64,000 bases of DNA, from contig JBICHN010000011.1 in assembly GCA_043101845.1 (NCBI GenBank), positions 1,860,001-1,924,000 of the forward strand. The letters run 5' to 3'. The stretch comes from JBICHN01 sp043101845. GTDB lineage: Bacteria > Planctomycetota > Phycisphaerae > Phycisphaerales > UBA5793. Made by a program: the position numbers and the translations under genes. Below the pieces are notes generated by a model. It had not been told where the DNA came from. It searched no databases and saw nothing but the letters and a program-made list of their open reading frames with translations. Shown here piece by piece: positions 47,314-56,200 of this stretch (position 1 is its first letter; each line of letters starts with the position of its first letter).

Positions 47314-47341
47314 ATTCAATCGCGCGGATCGATAATGCCAC

Positions 47342-47887
47342 ATGCCAGGTCGCGTGATCATTTCGACTGAACGGCTTTCGTTGCGCGAAGTCCAACTCGA
47401 CGATCTCGAGTTCGTTGCTTCGATGCTCGGCGATCCGGAAGTCGTGCGCTTCTGGCCCGCAGCGTTCAGCCGGGATGACGCGCGAGGCTGGATCGCGAAG
47501 CAGCGCTCACGCTACGAGACCGATGGTTTCGGGTACTGGCTCGCGATCGAACACGCGACCGGCGAGCCCGTCGGCGCCGTCGGGCTCATGACGACCGAGC
47601 TACCCGGTGGCGAATGCGAGGTTGGACTTGGCTGGATCGTGAATCGTCCGCACTGGCGACGCGGGTTCGCATACGAAGGCGCCTCCGCGTGCGTGACCTA
47701 CGCCTTCGATGAGCTCGGACTCGGCCGACTCACCGCGGTCATACGGCCGGAGAACGAAGCCTCGCTCGGCGTAGCGCGCAAGCTCGGGATGATCGAAGAA
47801 CGGGAGACCGAGTTCGCCGGCCTCGCGCACATTCTGCTCGCTCACCCCGCCGGAACGACACGGACCGCGTCGAGTCCGAAGAAGTAG
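47342..47887 (+). CDS. GNAT-family N-acetyltransferase (RimJ/RimL type)
   Basis: A 181-aa protein. ISTERLSLREVQLDDLEFVASMLGDPEVVRFW is the usual RimJ/RimL-like start. The acetyl-CoA-binding region is WIVNRPHWRRGFAYEGASACVTYAF, followed by NEASLGVARKLGM. Substrate unknown (protein N-terminus, small molecule or drug). Its last 46 bp overlap the convergent DUF2961 gene. Confidence 0.85.
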   Translation: MPGRVIISTERLSLREVQLDDLEFVASMLGDPEVVRFWPAAFSRDDARGWIAKQRSRYETDGFGYWLAIEHATGEPVGAVGLMTTELPGGECEVGLGWIVNRPHWRRGFAYEGASACVTYAFDELGLGRLTAVIRPENEASLGVARKLGMIEERETEFAGLAHILLAHPAGTTRTASSPKK

Positions 47888-49848
47888 TGCGGCGGCTCTG
47901 ACGCCGCATTCGTGCCGATGACTTCCAGCCGCAGCGTGGCGCCCGGTTCGAGGTCGAAGACTCCGAGCTCGATGGCGCCGGTTGACGCGATCTCGCGACC
48001 TTCCGTGTTGAAAGTGTCGATCGGCTCACCGGCGGCTTCGCCGTTGATGTATGGCTGGATTACGCCGTAGTCCCAGCTCTTCGTGAGATAGATCGAGACC
48101 CGATGTTCGCCGGGCGCATCGACGGGCAGCTTCAGCTTTACATAATCGCCGGTGGATCTCGCCTGGAGCCAGAGGTGTGCGTCGCCGCTGAAGGTCTGCT
48201 TCTTCCAGAGATCCTGTCGCCCGGTGACGAGACCGTCGGTGACTCCGACGATCTCGAGCGCCTCACCCTCCACGGCGCCGTCGATCTGGAAAGGCGGCGG
48301 CAACGGCGGTGGATCGGGAAGCTGGCGCAGCATGTTCGGCGAGAAACGCGACCACTGCGGAATCCGGGCGAACGGCCGTGCGTACCAGTAGGTCGTCGCC
48401 GCATAGGTGACCTGCGTCTCCGCCCAATGCCAGACCTCCATGTCGAACTTCAGGCCCGTCGTGAACGGAATCGCATCGAGTGTGCGGAATCGATTGAGTG
48501 AGGTGATTCCGAAGTTCCCCGGCCCGTCGCAGCGCACCTGATTGTGAAACGGCGCCTCGAACGGATCGGGGCAGCACCAGGCGTACCCGTAGTAGTCCTC
48601 GGTGCCCGTTCCGAAGTGCGAGGGGAACGACTCGTGATCGACATAGATCTTCTCGTCACCTTCCCCCCACCATTGCTCGACGGGATTCGAGACCGTGAGC
48701 GCATCGCCGGCGAAGACTCCGCGCCCGGCGATCGTGACGAAATTCCAGTCGCGCATCGGGCGCGTCGGGATGTTCGGCTGCGTCTTCCACACGGTGTAGA
48801 AGTGCATCGACTGAGTGTCCCATTCGTACGGGCGAACCCGGATAGAGCCCTCCAGGCGCACCTCTTCTTCAGCGAGATTTCGCGCTCGAATCGTGGCGAG
48901 ATTCTGAAACGGCATCAGCCATCGACAGGTCATCCATCCATCATCGTCTACGGTGATCCACCACGAGTCGTATGCGACAAGCCCGGGTCCCGCGGCCATG
49001 AAGTCACTGAGCGGCGCCCGAACGGTGTACTCGCGGTCGAACTCCATCGTGATGATCATCGTTCGCAGCGCGACGGCGAGATCGTCGGCGTGGAGCCGTA
49101 CCCGAAATTCGCTGATCGCCTGCGGACCGGCTCCTTCCCACAAGGTCACGAGTTCGCGCGTCTCGAGAGTGAAGTTGAGGCCGATTTCCTCACCCTCCGG
49201 TCGCGGAGGATCGAGAAGCGTTCGTTGTACCTCAGCAAGCCGCCCACGATTCGCTTCGAGGGTCTCGAGGGTAAACGACTCGACATCGACGAGATCGGAA
49301 TACCGCCGATAGTTGATCTGGTAATAGAAGCCCCGCTCGTCACTCGTGATGACGCAACGCTCGGAGAACGGAATCGGCACATAGAGATTCCATCCGCGGG
49401 AGCGCACGGCCGACAACGGCCCCTCGAACACACCCTTTCCGGAAAGCAGATCCTGCATCGACTGCTCAAGCGCCGGCTCATCCGCGTTATCGAGGTAGAT
49501 TCGAAGCGTTCCTGCCGGGTTCGCCGACCAGATTCGGACCACGGCGCCGGGACCCGAGACATCGAGCATCACAAACTCGGTTCGACCGTCTCGTTCCTCG
49601 ACGCGTTCAAACTGATCAGCGTCACGATTCGCAAACCACGACTCCGAATCATCGGGCGAGGTCGATTCCCGGTCGTAGCTGCTCGCCTGCGCCGTCTCGT
49701 AAGGCGGGTACGGAAATCGAGTCATCGCTTCCCGATCGATCATCTCGTCAAGGAGCGACTCGAGAGTTACGGATTGCGCGGCGGCCGGAGCGACGCCTCC
49801 GAACAGGAAGAGCACAAGAGTGACGCTCACAAAGTAGCGAAAGGACAT
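47842..49848 (-). CDS. Secreted DUF2961 protein, GH172-like glycoside hydrolase candidate
   Basis: A 668-aa protein. Signal peptide (FVSVTLVLFLFGGVAPAAA-Q). The DUF2961 core is clear from about residue 35 to 480, with PSHFGTGTEDYYGYAW, DHESFPSH and the tryptophan-rich WWGEGDEKIYVD. The family includes GH172 enzymes acting on D-arabinofuranose or difructose compounds; the Glu residues of WWGEGDE and GTEDYY sit where catalytic acids are reported. The C-terminal 150 residues are a beta-sandwich. AGGAGG about 11 nt before ATG 49848. Substrate unknown. Confidence 0.82.
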   Translation of the reverse strand: MSFRYFVSVTLVLFLFGGVAPAAAQSVTLESLLDEMIDREAMTRFPYPPYETAQASSYDRESTSPDDSESWFANRDADQFERVEERDGRTEFVMLDVSGPGAVVRIWSANPAGTLRIYLDNADEPALEQSMQDLLSGKGVFEGPLSAVRSRGWNLYVPIPFSERCVITSDERGFYYQINYRRYSDLVDVESFTLETLEANRGRLAEVQRTLLDPPRPEGEEIGLNFTLETRELVTLWEGAGPQAISEFRVRLHADDLAVALRTMIITMEFDREYTVRAPLSDFMAAGPGLVAYDSWWITVDDDGWMTCRWLMPFQNLATIRARNLAEEEVRLEGSIRVRPYEWDTQSMHFYTVWKTQPNIPTRPMRDWNFVTIAGRGVFAGDALTVSNPVEQWWGEGDEKIYVDHESFPSHFGTGTEDYYGYAWCCPDPFEAPFHNQVRCDGPGNFGITSLNRFRTLDAIPFTTGLKFDMEVWHWAETQVTYAATTYWYARPFARIPQWSRFSPNMLRQLPDPPPLPPPFQIDGAVEGEALEIVGVTDGLVTGRQDLWKKQTFSGDAHLWLQARSTGDYVKLKLPVDAPGEHRVSIYLTKSWDYGVIQPYINGEAAGEPIDTFNTEGREIASTGAIELGVFDLEPGATLRLEVIGTNAASEPPHYFFGLDAVRVVPAG

Positions 49849-49920
49849 CGGAATCGAACCTCCTGAAGCTCGAGCAGTTGTCTCTCGAACGCTGGTATCG
49901 TCAGGCCGATACGCGCGAGG

Positions 49921-52521
49921 TCAACCCCGCTCGATGAGACGGTTCAAGGCGTCGAGTCGCTTGCGGTGGTGGTCACGGTCGGGCTCGAGCATCGTCAGCG
50001 CTTCGAGATGCCAGCGGGCGCGCTCATACTGCTTCGCCTGAATGGCGATCGCCGCGGCGAGTTCCCGGTACGCCGCGTTGAACGGCTCAACGCTTACGCC
50101 GCGCTCGGCCCTCGAGAGCGCAAGGTCGAAGCGCCCATCCGCCCGGTAGAGCTTCGCGAGCTCGATTCCGATGGCGCCGGTGTCCTGCTCCCATCGATCC
50201 AGCCGCTCGAGGTACGGAATCGCGGCCGTGGGATCATCCGAATCAATCGCGAGTCGCGCGAGTTCTCGATGCGGCATCGGGTCAACCGGCCGGGCCTGCA
50301 TGTACCGCTTGAGCAAGCTGACGAATTCAACTCGACCCATCGGATCGCTCTTCGCGTGCGCAATCTTGAGTTCGAGCAGATCGGGATGGTCAGGGTGTTT
50401 CACGAGCCAACGGTCGATCAGGTCCTCGGTGATGGCGGGAGCGCCGGCGTCGGCATCGGCGCCCTGCTCGTCACGCCACCGCTGGACGATCGCATCGAAC
50501 GACGGCTCGGGCGCCAGCCCCCAGTCACGCACCTCGTCTGCCGCCCACTCGAGAAACGCTTCATAGAACTCACTTCGGGACACTCCGAGGGCGGATGGAA
50601 TCGCCACCGGCTCGGGCAGTCCCATGCGGTACTCCTCCATGAGCTTGATCATCGCGTGTCGACCGAACCGCTCGATGAGGAATTCGAACATCCAGTGTCC
50701 CTGCGCGTACGCGAGACCGCGATCACCCGGTCGCTTCGGACGCACGAACGCCCAGTTGATTTCGTCGAGGGTGAAGAGCCCCCCTTCGCGGTATGCGGCC
50801 GCGAGTTGGAGCGCCTTCGAGTAATCCCGCGGAGCGAGTTCCTGCCAGACGGCGGCGGCTTCCGTGAACCAGTGGGGAATGCGGTTCTTCGTCTGGCTGA
50901 GCGTGACCGTATGAACAAATTCATGACGGATCACACGCTTCCAGTCAAAGTTCCCGAAATGCCCCGGCCCATCCTGGGGTGACTCGAGCGCGATGACCGG
51001 CCCGGTGCTTGCGGCGATGGTGTGAATCGCCGGCACGCCCGTAATGCGCACGGCGAAACGCTCGTGATTCGGCATGAGTTCGATCTGTGTCTTTCGATCG
51101 AGTTCGTGAGAGAACGCGGCGGTAACTTCCCGGTGGATCCGTTCGAGCGGTTGAAGCATCTCGCGCGCGAGCACTCGATCGGTCGTATCGGGGTCAAAGC
51201 GCACGATGAAATGATCGGACTCGAGGGTGTCATAGGTCTGCAGGTCTTCGATCAGGAACAGACTGAACGCCGCGCGGGCGTTGTACGGGTCAAGCCGGGC
51301 GACCTCACGAAGAGTTCGCAGCGCTTCGTCGTCTCGACCTGCCTGCAGTTCCATGAGACCAAGTTCGACCTGCGGCTTCGACCAGGTGGGCTGGCGCTCG
51401 ATCGCTTCCGCGAGAACACGCGCCGCATCGTCATACTGCCGATTCCGGGAGAGGTGATAACCGACCGTGTAGTGACCCCAAGGATGGCCGGGAGACAGAT
51501 CATCAAAGTCGTCGAGACGATTCAGGGCGCCGTCGAGGTCGTATCGCACCGCGCTCACGGCCGCGTCGAGCGCGATCGCCTCCCGATGTCCCGGCGCGCG
51601 GGTAAGGAGCGACTCGAGCTCTCGCTCCGCCTCGTCGGGCATGTTCTGCAGCAACCAGGTTTCCGCGGAGAGAAGTGTCGCCGCGACACTGTCCGCATCG
51701 AGTTCGCGAAGCGTGTCGATGGCGCGAGTCGCCGAATCAAAATCGAACTGGTCAAGCGCGATACGCCCGAGTCCGTACCAGGCCTCGGCCGCCCTCGGAT
51801 TGAGCTGCAGGACCTCGTGGTACGCCTGCGCCGCCGCGCCTGGGTTGTCTCGTTCAAAGAGCAACTCCGCTTCGACAAGTTTCGCCGGCCAATAGAGTCG
51901 ATCCTGTCGTTGATGAATGTCACCGAGCAGGGACATGACGCGTTCGTAATGCGACGCTGGCTCACCCCTCAGCCGGGCACGCTGCAACATGGCTCGAGCG
52001 ACCTGCGTTCGCTCCTCGACCGAATCGGAATCGATGTCAGCCGTCCCGCCGAGAATCGGATCAAGAGCCGAGTCGGCCTCTTCGGAGCGCCCCAGCCATT
52101 CGAGCGCCTCGGCGCGAAGTCGATGTCCGCGGATCGTTTCAGGATCCTCGAGAAGCCGGAGCGCTTCGGTGATTTCCCCTCGTTCAATCAACGCCGCGGC
52201 GCGCCATATGACCGGCGTCGCCGGATCATCGAAGATCGGGTCGAAGTATTTCGCCGTCCAGAACGCGGCGGCGGCGCGCCGACTCGGACTTGTCAGGTGC
52301 GATTCGTCCCAGACTCCGTGAAAGATCGCTCGTTCGGCCCGCTCATCTTCCGAGAGGAATCCGGCGTCGACGGCTCGTCGGGCCACCGGGCCAAGTTCGA
52401 CTTCGGTCGGAACGAGCAGCGACGCAGGCGATTCCTGGGCGGCGCTCGCAGGGATGACGAACAAGAGAATGGCCAGCGCCAGTATGGTTCGCTTCGATCG
52501 GTTGCCGGGGCGTACGCCCAT
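49921..52521 (-). CDS. TPR protein with peptidase-MA-like metallopeptidase domain
   Basis: An 866-aa secreted protein (signal peptide ends ...VIPASAAQ). Residues about 100-430 are tetratricopeptide repeats (RAAEAWYGLGRIALDQFDFDSATRAI, PTWSKPQVELGLMELQAGRDDEALRTLREVARLDPYNARA). Residues 450-680 hold a gluzincin with HEFVH in WKRVIRHEFVHTVT and then HWFTEAAAVW. More TPR-like helices follow. It is related in type to the metallopeptidase at 3-959 and probably processes envelope or extracellular proteins. ATG 52521 has AGAGG 8 nt upstream, preferred over GTG 52554. Confidence 0.8.
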   Translation of the reverse strand: MGVRPGNRSKRTILALAILLFVIPASAAQESPASLLVPTEVELGPVARRAVDAGFLSEDERAERAIFHGVWDESHLTSPSRRAAAAFWTAKYFDPIFDDPATPVIWRAAALIERGEITEALRLLEDPETIRGHRLRAEALEWLGRSEEADSALDPILGGTADIDSDSVEERTQVARAMLQRARLRGEPASHYERVMSLLGDIHQRQDRLYWPAKLVEAELLFERDNPGAAAQAYHEVLQLNPRAAEAWYGLGRIALDQFDFDSATRAIDTLRELDADSVAATLLSAETWLLQNMPDEAERELESLLTRAPGHREAIALDAAVSAVRYDLDGALNRLDDFDDLSPGHPWGHYTVGYHLSRNRQYDDAARVLAEAIERQPTWSKPQVELGLMELQAGRDDEALRTLREVARLDPYNARAAFSLFLIEDLQTYDTLESDHFIVRFDPDTTDRVLAREMLQPLERIHREVTAAFSHELDRKTQIELMPNHERFAVRITGVPAIHTIAASTGPVIALESPQDGPGHFGNFDWKRVIRHEFVHTVTLSQTKNRIPHWFTEAAAVWQELAPRDYSKALQLAAAYREGGLFTLDEINWAFVRPKRPGDRGLAYAQGHWMFEFLIERFGRHAMIKLMEEYRMGLPEPVAIPSALGVSRSEFYEAFLEWAADEVRDWGLAPEPSFDAIVQRWRDEQGADADAGAPAITEDLIDRWLVKHPDHPDLLELKIAHAKSDPMGRVEFVSLLKRYMQARPVDPMPHRELARLAIDSDDPTAAIPYLERLDRWEQDTGAIGIELAKLYRADGRFDLALSRAERGVSVEPFNAAYRELAAAIAIQAKQYERARWHLEALTMLEPDRDHHRKRLDALNRLIERG

Positions 52522-52619
52522 CCGTGAGCCTCTTTTCGAGTGTGTCGGTTCCACGACTTCCTTCAGCTCCCGCTTACGATCTCCCGTAGAAGTCTAGATC
52601 GGTCGGACGGAGGCCCCCC

Positions 52620-53783
52620 TTGCCGCATTCGAGATCGCTTCGAGGCGATGCCCTGCAGTTTCCCGTGTTGTCCGAGCGAATCTTCCTCAATCACGCCTAT
52701 GTGAGCCCGCTCCCGTCCGCTGCCGCGCGGGCGATGGTCGAATACGCAGAGACGACGAGCCGCCGACCATCGCAACCGGACGCCTACCGCCGCGCCGGCG
52801 CCTTTCGCGCCCGGGCGGCCGAACTCATCCACGCCTCGCCGGACGAGATCGCCGCTGTTCCCAATACGACGACCGGACTCGGGTTGATCGCGCACGGGCT
52901 CGACTGGTCGCGCGGCGGCGCCGTGGTAACCACGGCAATCGAGTTTCCGGCGAACCGCTATCCGTGGGAGGCGCTGCAACGACGCCACGGAGTACGGTTT
53001 GTCGCCGTCGAGCCTGAAGCGGACGGGCGGATCAACTTCGACTTTGTCATCACTGCCATGCGCGACTCGTTTGTCGACGGACGAACGAATCTATTGACCG
53101 TCAGTCACGCCCAGTTCTCGACGGGGCAACTTGCGCCCGTCGCGGTTCTCGCCGACGAAGCGCACCGATTGGGGGGCTTCGTCGCGCTCGATGCGATCCA
53201 GACGATCGGACTCCTCCCATTCAATCCGTCCGATCTCGGGGTCGATTTCGCAGCGGCGGACGGCCACAAGTGGATGCTTGGTCCCGAAGGCGCTGGAATC
53301 TTCTACTGCAGGAAGGATCTCATCGACACGCTCGAGCCGATGATCGCCGGCTGGCTCAGCATGACGAAACCGTTCGACTTTCTCGAATATCGATTCGAGT
53401 ACCGTGAAGGCGCCCGGCGTTACGAGCCCGGGTGCTGGAATGTCGCCGGACTGACCGGACTCGCCGCATCACTTGAGCTGCTTCTCGAAGTCGGGGAGGA
53501 TGCGATCTGGAGCAGCGTCCGCGAAATGACCGCGTGCATCCGGGAGGAGGCGGCGCGAGCGGGCTGGCGCGAGGATCCTGTACTCCGCCCGGAGGAACAG
53601 TCCGGAATCGTGACGCTGCGGCCGGGGGGAACCAAAGTCAGACTTGACCTTCTCGAACGAGCCATGAGTGATCGTGGTGTCGATGTCGCCGTGCGCGGCG
53701 GTCGACTCCGACTGAGCCCGCACTTCTACAACACCATCGAACAGATCGAGGAGGCGTTCCGCATTCTGCGAAGCGTGACCTGA
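52620..53783 (+). CDS. Aminotransferase class V PLP enzyme (cysteine desulfurase/isopenicillin epimerase-like)
   Basis: A 387-aa fold-type I PLP enzyme. NTTTGLGLIAHGL, HAQFSTGQLAPVAVLADEAHRLGG and FAAADGHKWMLGPEGAGIFY give the PLP-phosphate, PLP-Asp and Schiff-base Lys regions. The start is TTG 52620, backed by GGAGG at 52609-52613, and it places the conserved ERIFLNHAYVSPLP early. No Cys nucleophile loop of classical desulfurases can be pinned down. Substrate unknown. Confidence 0.78.
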   Translation: MPHSRSLRGDALQFPVLSERIFLNHAYVSPLPSAAARAMVEYAETTSRRPSQPDAYRRAGAFRARAAELIHASPDEIAAVPNTTTGLGLIAHGLDWSRGGAVVTTAIEFPANRYPWEALQRRHGVRFVAVEPEADGRINFDFVITAMRDSFVDGRTNLLTVSHAQFSTGQLAPVAVLADEAHRLGGFVALDAIQTIGLLPFNPSDLGVDFAAADGHKWMLGPEGAGIFYCRKDLIDTLEPMIAGWLSMTKPFDFLEYRFEYREGARRYEPGCWNVAGLTGLAASLELLLEVGEDAIWSSVREMTACIREEAARAGWREDPVLRPEEQSGIVTLRPGGTKVRLDLLERAMSDRGVDVAVRGGRLRLSPHFYNTIEQIEEAFRILRSVT

Positions 53784-53800
53784 CCGCCTGCGCAAAGAGA

Positions 53801-53829
53801 GAACGCCCGCGCAGATCGCACGGGCGTTC
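53801..53829. terminator. Hairpin between convergent genes
   Basis: Arms GAACGCCCG (53801-53809) and CGGGCGTTC (53821-53829). The minus side continues TCTCTTTGC, suiting termination of the rplI transcript; the plus side lacks a T-run. Confidence 0.6.
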
Positions 53830-53856
53830 GCCATGGTTCTCAAGCCGCGGCGCCGA

Positions 53857-54444
53857 TCACTCGGCGATTGCGGTCTCGTCCTTCTCGATCGACTCGTCGG
53901 ACCCTGCTTCCGTCGAGTCCTCGACCGGCTCCTCGCCGGTTTCTCCCGTTGGCTCTTCTTCGTCGGTTCGCAGGGCCGGGATCTCGCGATCGGGCACCAC
54001 CCACAGCTTGATCTCGGTCTTGAGATCCTGGTCGAACTGGATCGGCAGTTCATACGAATCGACCCGCTTGATCGCGGCGCCGATCCGAATGTGTCGCTCC
54101 TGCACGAGCTCGAAGCCTTCTTCGTGAAGCGCTTCCATGATGTCGTTCTGGGTGACCGATCCGTAGAGCCATCCGTTGTCGTTGCACGACCGCTCGAGTG
54201 TGATCTCGTACCCTTCGAGCTTTTCGCAGACCTGCTCCATTTCCTTGCGCAGCGCCGCGAGCCGCTGCTGTTCGGCAGCCCGCCGATCCGCCAGCGCCTT
54301 CTTCGCCGCATCGGTGGGTTCGACGGCCATCGCGCGAGGCAGGAGGAAGTTCCGGGCGTATCCGGCTTTCACATGGACCACATCGCCGACGATTCCCAGA
54401 TTGTCGACGGTTTCGGTGAGCAGGAGTTCGATGTTCTTCGGCAT
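53857..54444 (-). CDS. rplI: 50S ribosomal protein L9 with acidic C-terminal extension
   Basis: 195 aa. N-domain MPKNIELLLTETVDNLGIVGDVVHVKAGYARNFLLPR is diagnostic, followed by the long linker helix and C-domain. About 45 extra residues rich in D and E (TDEEEPTGETGEEPVEDSTE...) follow the usual end. ATG 54444 has AAGGA 7 nt upstream. Last gene of the rpsF-ssb-rplI group; rpsR, often between ssb and rplI, is missing. Confidence 0.95.
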   Translation of the reverse strand: MPKNIELLLTETVDNLGIVGDVVHVKAGYARNFLLPRAMAVEPTDAAKKALADRRAAEQQRLAALRKEMEQVCEKLEGYEITLERSCNDNGWLYGSVTQNDIMEALHEEGFELVQERHIRIGAAIKRVDSYELPIQFDQDLKTEIKLWVVPDREIPALRTDEEEPTGETGEEPVEDSTEAGSDESIEKDETAIAE

Positions 54445-54539
54445 CTCGTTGTCCTTCAGAATCAAGAGTGAAGTTAGCGGCGTCCGAATGACGCCGCAGC
54501 GTTTTCGAGCAGTTCGATCCGACCCCGCGATGGAGTCAT

Positions 54540-55004
54540 TCAGAACGGAATGTCGTCCTCGTCGAGCGGCTGGTGTCCCCCACCGCCACCACCTCCCGAG
54601 GACCGCGCGCCGGCGTCGTAGCCGCCGCTGCGTCCGCCGCTCCCGCCGGAGCCGCCTCCGTTGTCCCCTCCGCCACCGCCATCGATGAACTGAAAGTTCT
54701 CGACGACGACCCGGAGCTTCGAGCGATTCCCACCGTCCTTATCCTGCCAGGTGTCGAGTTTGAGGCGACCCTCGATGAAGACGGGACGGCCCTTGCGAAG
54801 GTACTGATTCATGACCTCCGCCGTGCGGCCCCATGCCTCACAATCGACGAAGGTCGTCTCCTCGCGCTTCTCGCCGGACGAGGTGGTGTAGCGCCGGTTT
54901 ACGGCGAGACCGATGTTCGCGACGGGCTGATTGTTCGGCGTGAACCGCAATTCCACATCGCGCGTGAGATTCCCCATCAGGAGAACTTTGTTGAACGATG
55001 ACAT
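54540..55004 (-). CDS. ssb: Single-stranded DNA-binding protein
   Basis: 154 aa. OB-fold MSSFNKVLLMGNLTRDVELRFTPN, VNRRYTTSSGEKREETTFVDCEAWG; Gly/Ser-rich linker; acidic tip DEDDIPF that binds partner proteins. ATG 55004, 69 bp after rpsF. Confidence 0.97.
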   Translation of the reverse strand: MSSFNKVLLMGNLTRDVELRFTPNNQPVANIGLAVNRRYTTSSGEKREETTFVDCEAWGRTAEVMNQYLRKGRPVFIEGRLKLDTWQDKDGGNRSKLRVVVENFQFIDGGGGGDNGGGSGGSGGRSGGYDAGARSSGGGGGGGHQPLDEDDIPF

Positions 55005-55073
55005 GTCGGCGCCTGTCGTTGAGAGTCGTATTCAAGTTCAACAATTCCGAAGCGCCCGGTCCGGGCGCATCGG

Positions 55074-55532
55074 TCATTCGTCACCGTCTCCGCTCGAGTC
55101 CGACGCGCCGGCGGCGACCGGCTCGGCCATTGACTCGTCGGCCGTATCCGTCGCCGAGTCGGACTCGTCGCGCAGATTCGCCTCGACGCGCAGCGAATCC
55201 CGATCGTCCGCCGCCTCCATTTCCTCGGCCGTCATGTGGTCACATCGAGTGATGATGTACCGCATGATGTCTTCGGAGAGATTGCAGTCGCGTTCGATGT
55301 TGGCCAGCTTGGTTCCCCGCGCCTTGAAGTAGGCGAGGAGGAACACGCCGCGCTTCTGCTTCTTGATCGAGTAGGCGAGGTTGCGCTCGTCCCACTTCTG
55401 CAGCGCGACGAGGTCGGCCTCGGCGCGTTCGAGAATATCGACGATGTGCTGCGCCGCATCGGCGAGCTTCGATGACGCCGATTGCGGAAAGAGAAACAAG
55501 CCTTCGTAAGGATTCATCTGCGTATCTGACAT
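55074..55532 (-). CDS. rpsF: 30S ribosomal protein S6 with acidic C-terminal extension
   Basis: 152 aa. NPYEGLFLFPQ and WDERNLAYSIKKQKRGVFLLAYFKA are the S6 core, followed by IITRCDHMTAEE. About 45 additional residues rich in D, E, S and A close the protein (DESDSATDTADESMAEPVAAG...). Glutamate tailing is known for S6 in some bacteria by RimK, but here acidity is genetically encoded. AGGAA 7 nt before ATG 55532. Confidence 0.95.
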   Translation of the reverse strand: MSDTQMNPYEGLFLFPQSASSKLADAAQHIVDILERAEADLVALQKWDERNLAYSIKKQKRGVFLLAYFKARGTKLANIERDCNLSEDIMRYIITRCDHMTAEEMEAADDRDSLRVEANLRDESDSATDTADESMAEPVAAGASDSSGDGDE

Positions 55533-55579
55533 CGGTGGTTTCCTATCGCGTTCGATCTATTGCGTGAAGCGTAGTCTGG

Positions 55580-56200
55580 TCAGTTCGATTCGTTTGAGCC
55601 CGGGGAAGGCGATTCACCCGCTTCATTGGTCGCCGGCGTGCGGCGATTGAACTGGTTCATCGCTTCGGTCAGGCCGTCGGTTACCCATACGAGCGCTGCG
55701 TCAGAGGCCTGGGCGACCGCGTCGCCCAATTGGCTCTGCTGCTCGGGCGAGAAGCGGCCGAGGACATAATCCCGCTGGGGAACGCGACCGGGCGGATCGA
55801 TCCCCACGCGGAGGCGCGGATACTGATCGCCCCCCAGGGCCCGTTCGATGTCCGTCAGACCGTTGTGTCCTCCTGCGGACCCTCCCGCCCGGAGACGCAC
55901 GGTTCCGAGTGGCAGCGCGACATCGTCGACGATGACGAGGAGATCCTCGACCTCGATCTTGTAGAAGCGCGCCGCCTCGGACACCGACAATCCGGAGCGA
56001 TTCATATAGGTGAGCGGTTTCAGGAGCGTGACTTTCTCGCCCTCATGACGGGCGTCGACACAGGCGCCGTGGAACTGGCTTCGCGCCGGACCGGCGACCC
56101 CGAGACGCTCGGCCACACGGTCGATGACCATGAAGCCGATATTGTGACGCGTCTCCGCGTACTCGCGTCCCGGATTGCCGAGTCCGACGATCAACTTCAT
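55580..56200 (-). CDS. pth: Peptidyl-tRNA hydrolase
   Basis: 206 aa. MKLIVGLGNPGREYAETRHNIGFMVID and LKPLTYMNRSGLSV, VIVDDVALPLGTVRLRAGGSAGGHNG cover the catalytic His and Asn motifs. It recycles peptidyl-tRNA. Start overlaps the rplY stop by ATGA, so coupled translation. Confidence 0.97.
   Translation of the reverse strand: MKLIVGLGNPGREYAETRHNIGFMVIDRVAERLGVAGPARSQFHGACVDARHEGEKVTLLKPLTYMNRSGLSVSEAARFYKIEVEDLLVIVDDVALPLGTVRLRAGGSAGGHNGLTDIERALGGDQYPRLRVGIDPPGRVPQRDYVLGRFSPEQQSQLGDAVAQASDAALVWVTDGLTEAMNQFNRRTPATNEAGESPSPGSNESN

Noticed and set aside
48544..49866. Plus-strand open frame of 440 codons antisense to the DUF2961 gene
   Set aside because: No family resemblance; the opposite strand carries the DUF2961 core.
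51022..52527. Plus-strand open frame of 501 codons antisense to the TPR peptidase
   Set aside because: No motif or ribosome site; the opposite gene has a signal peptide, TPRs and HEFVH.
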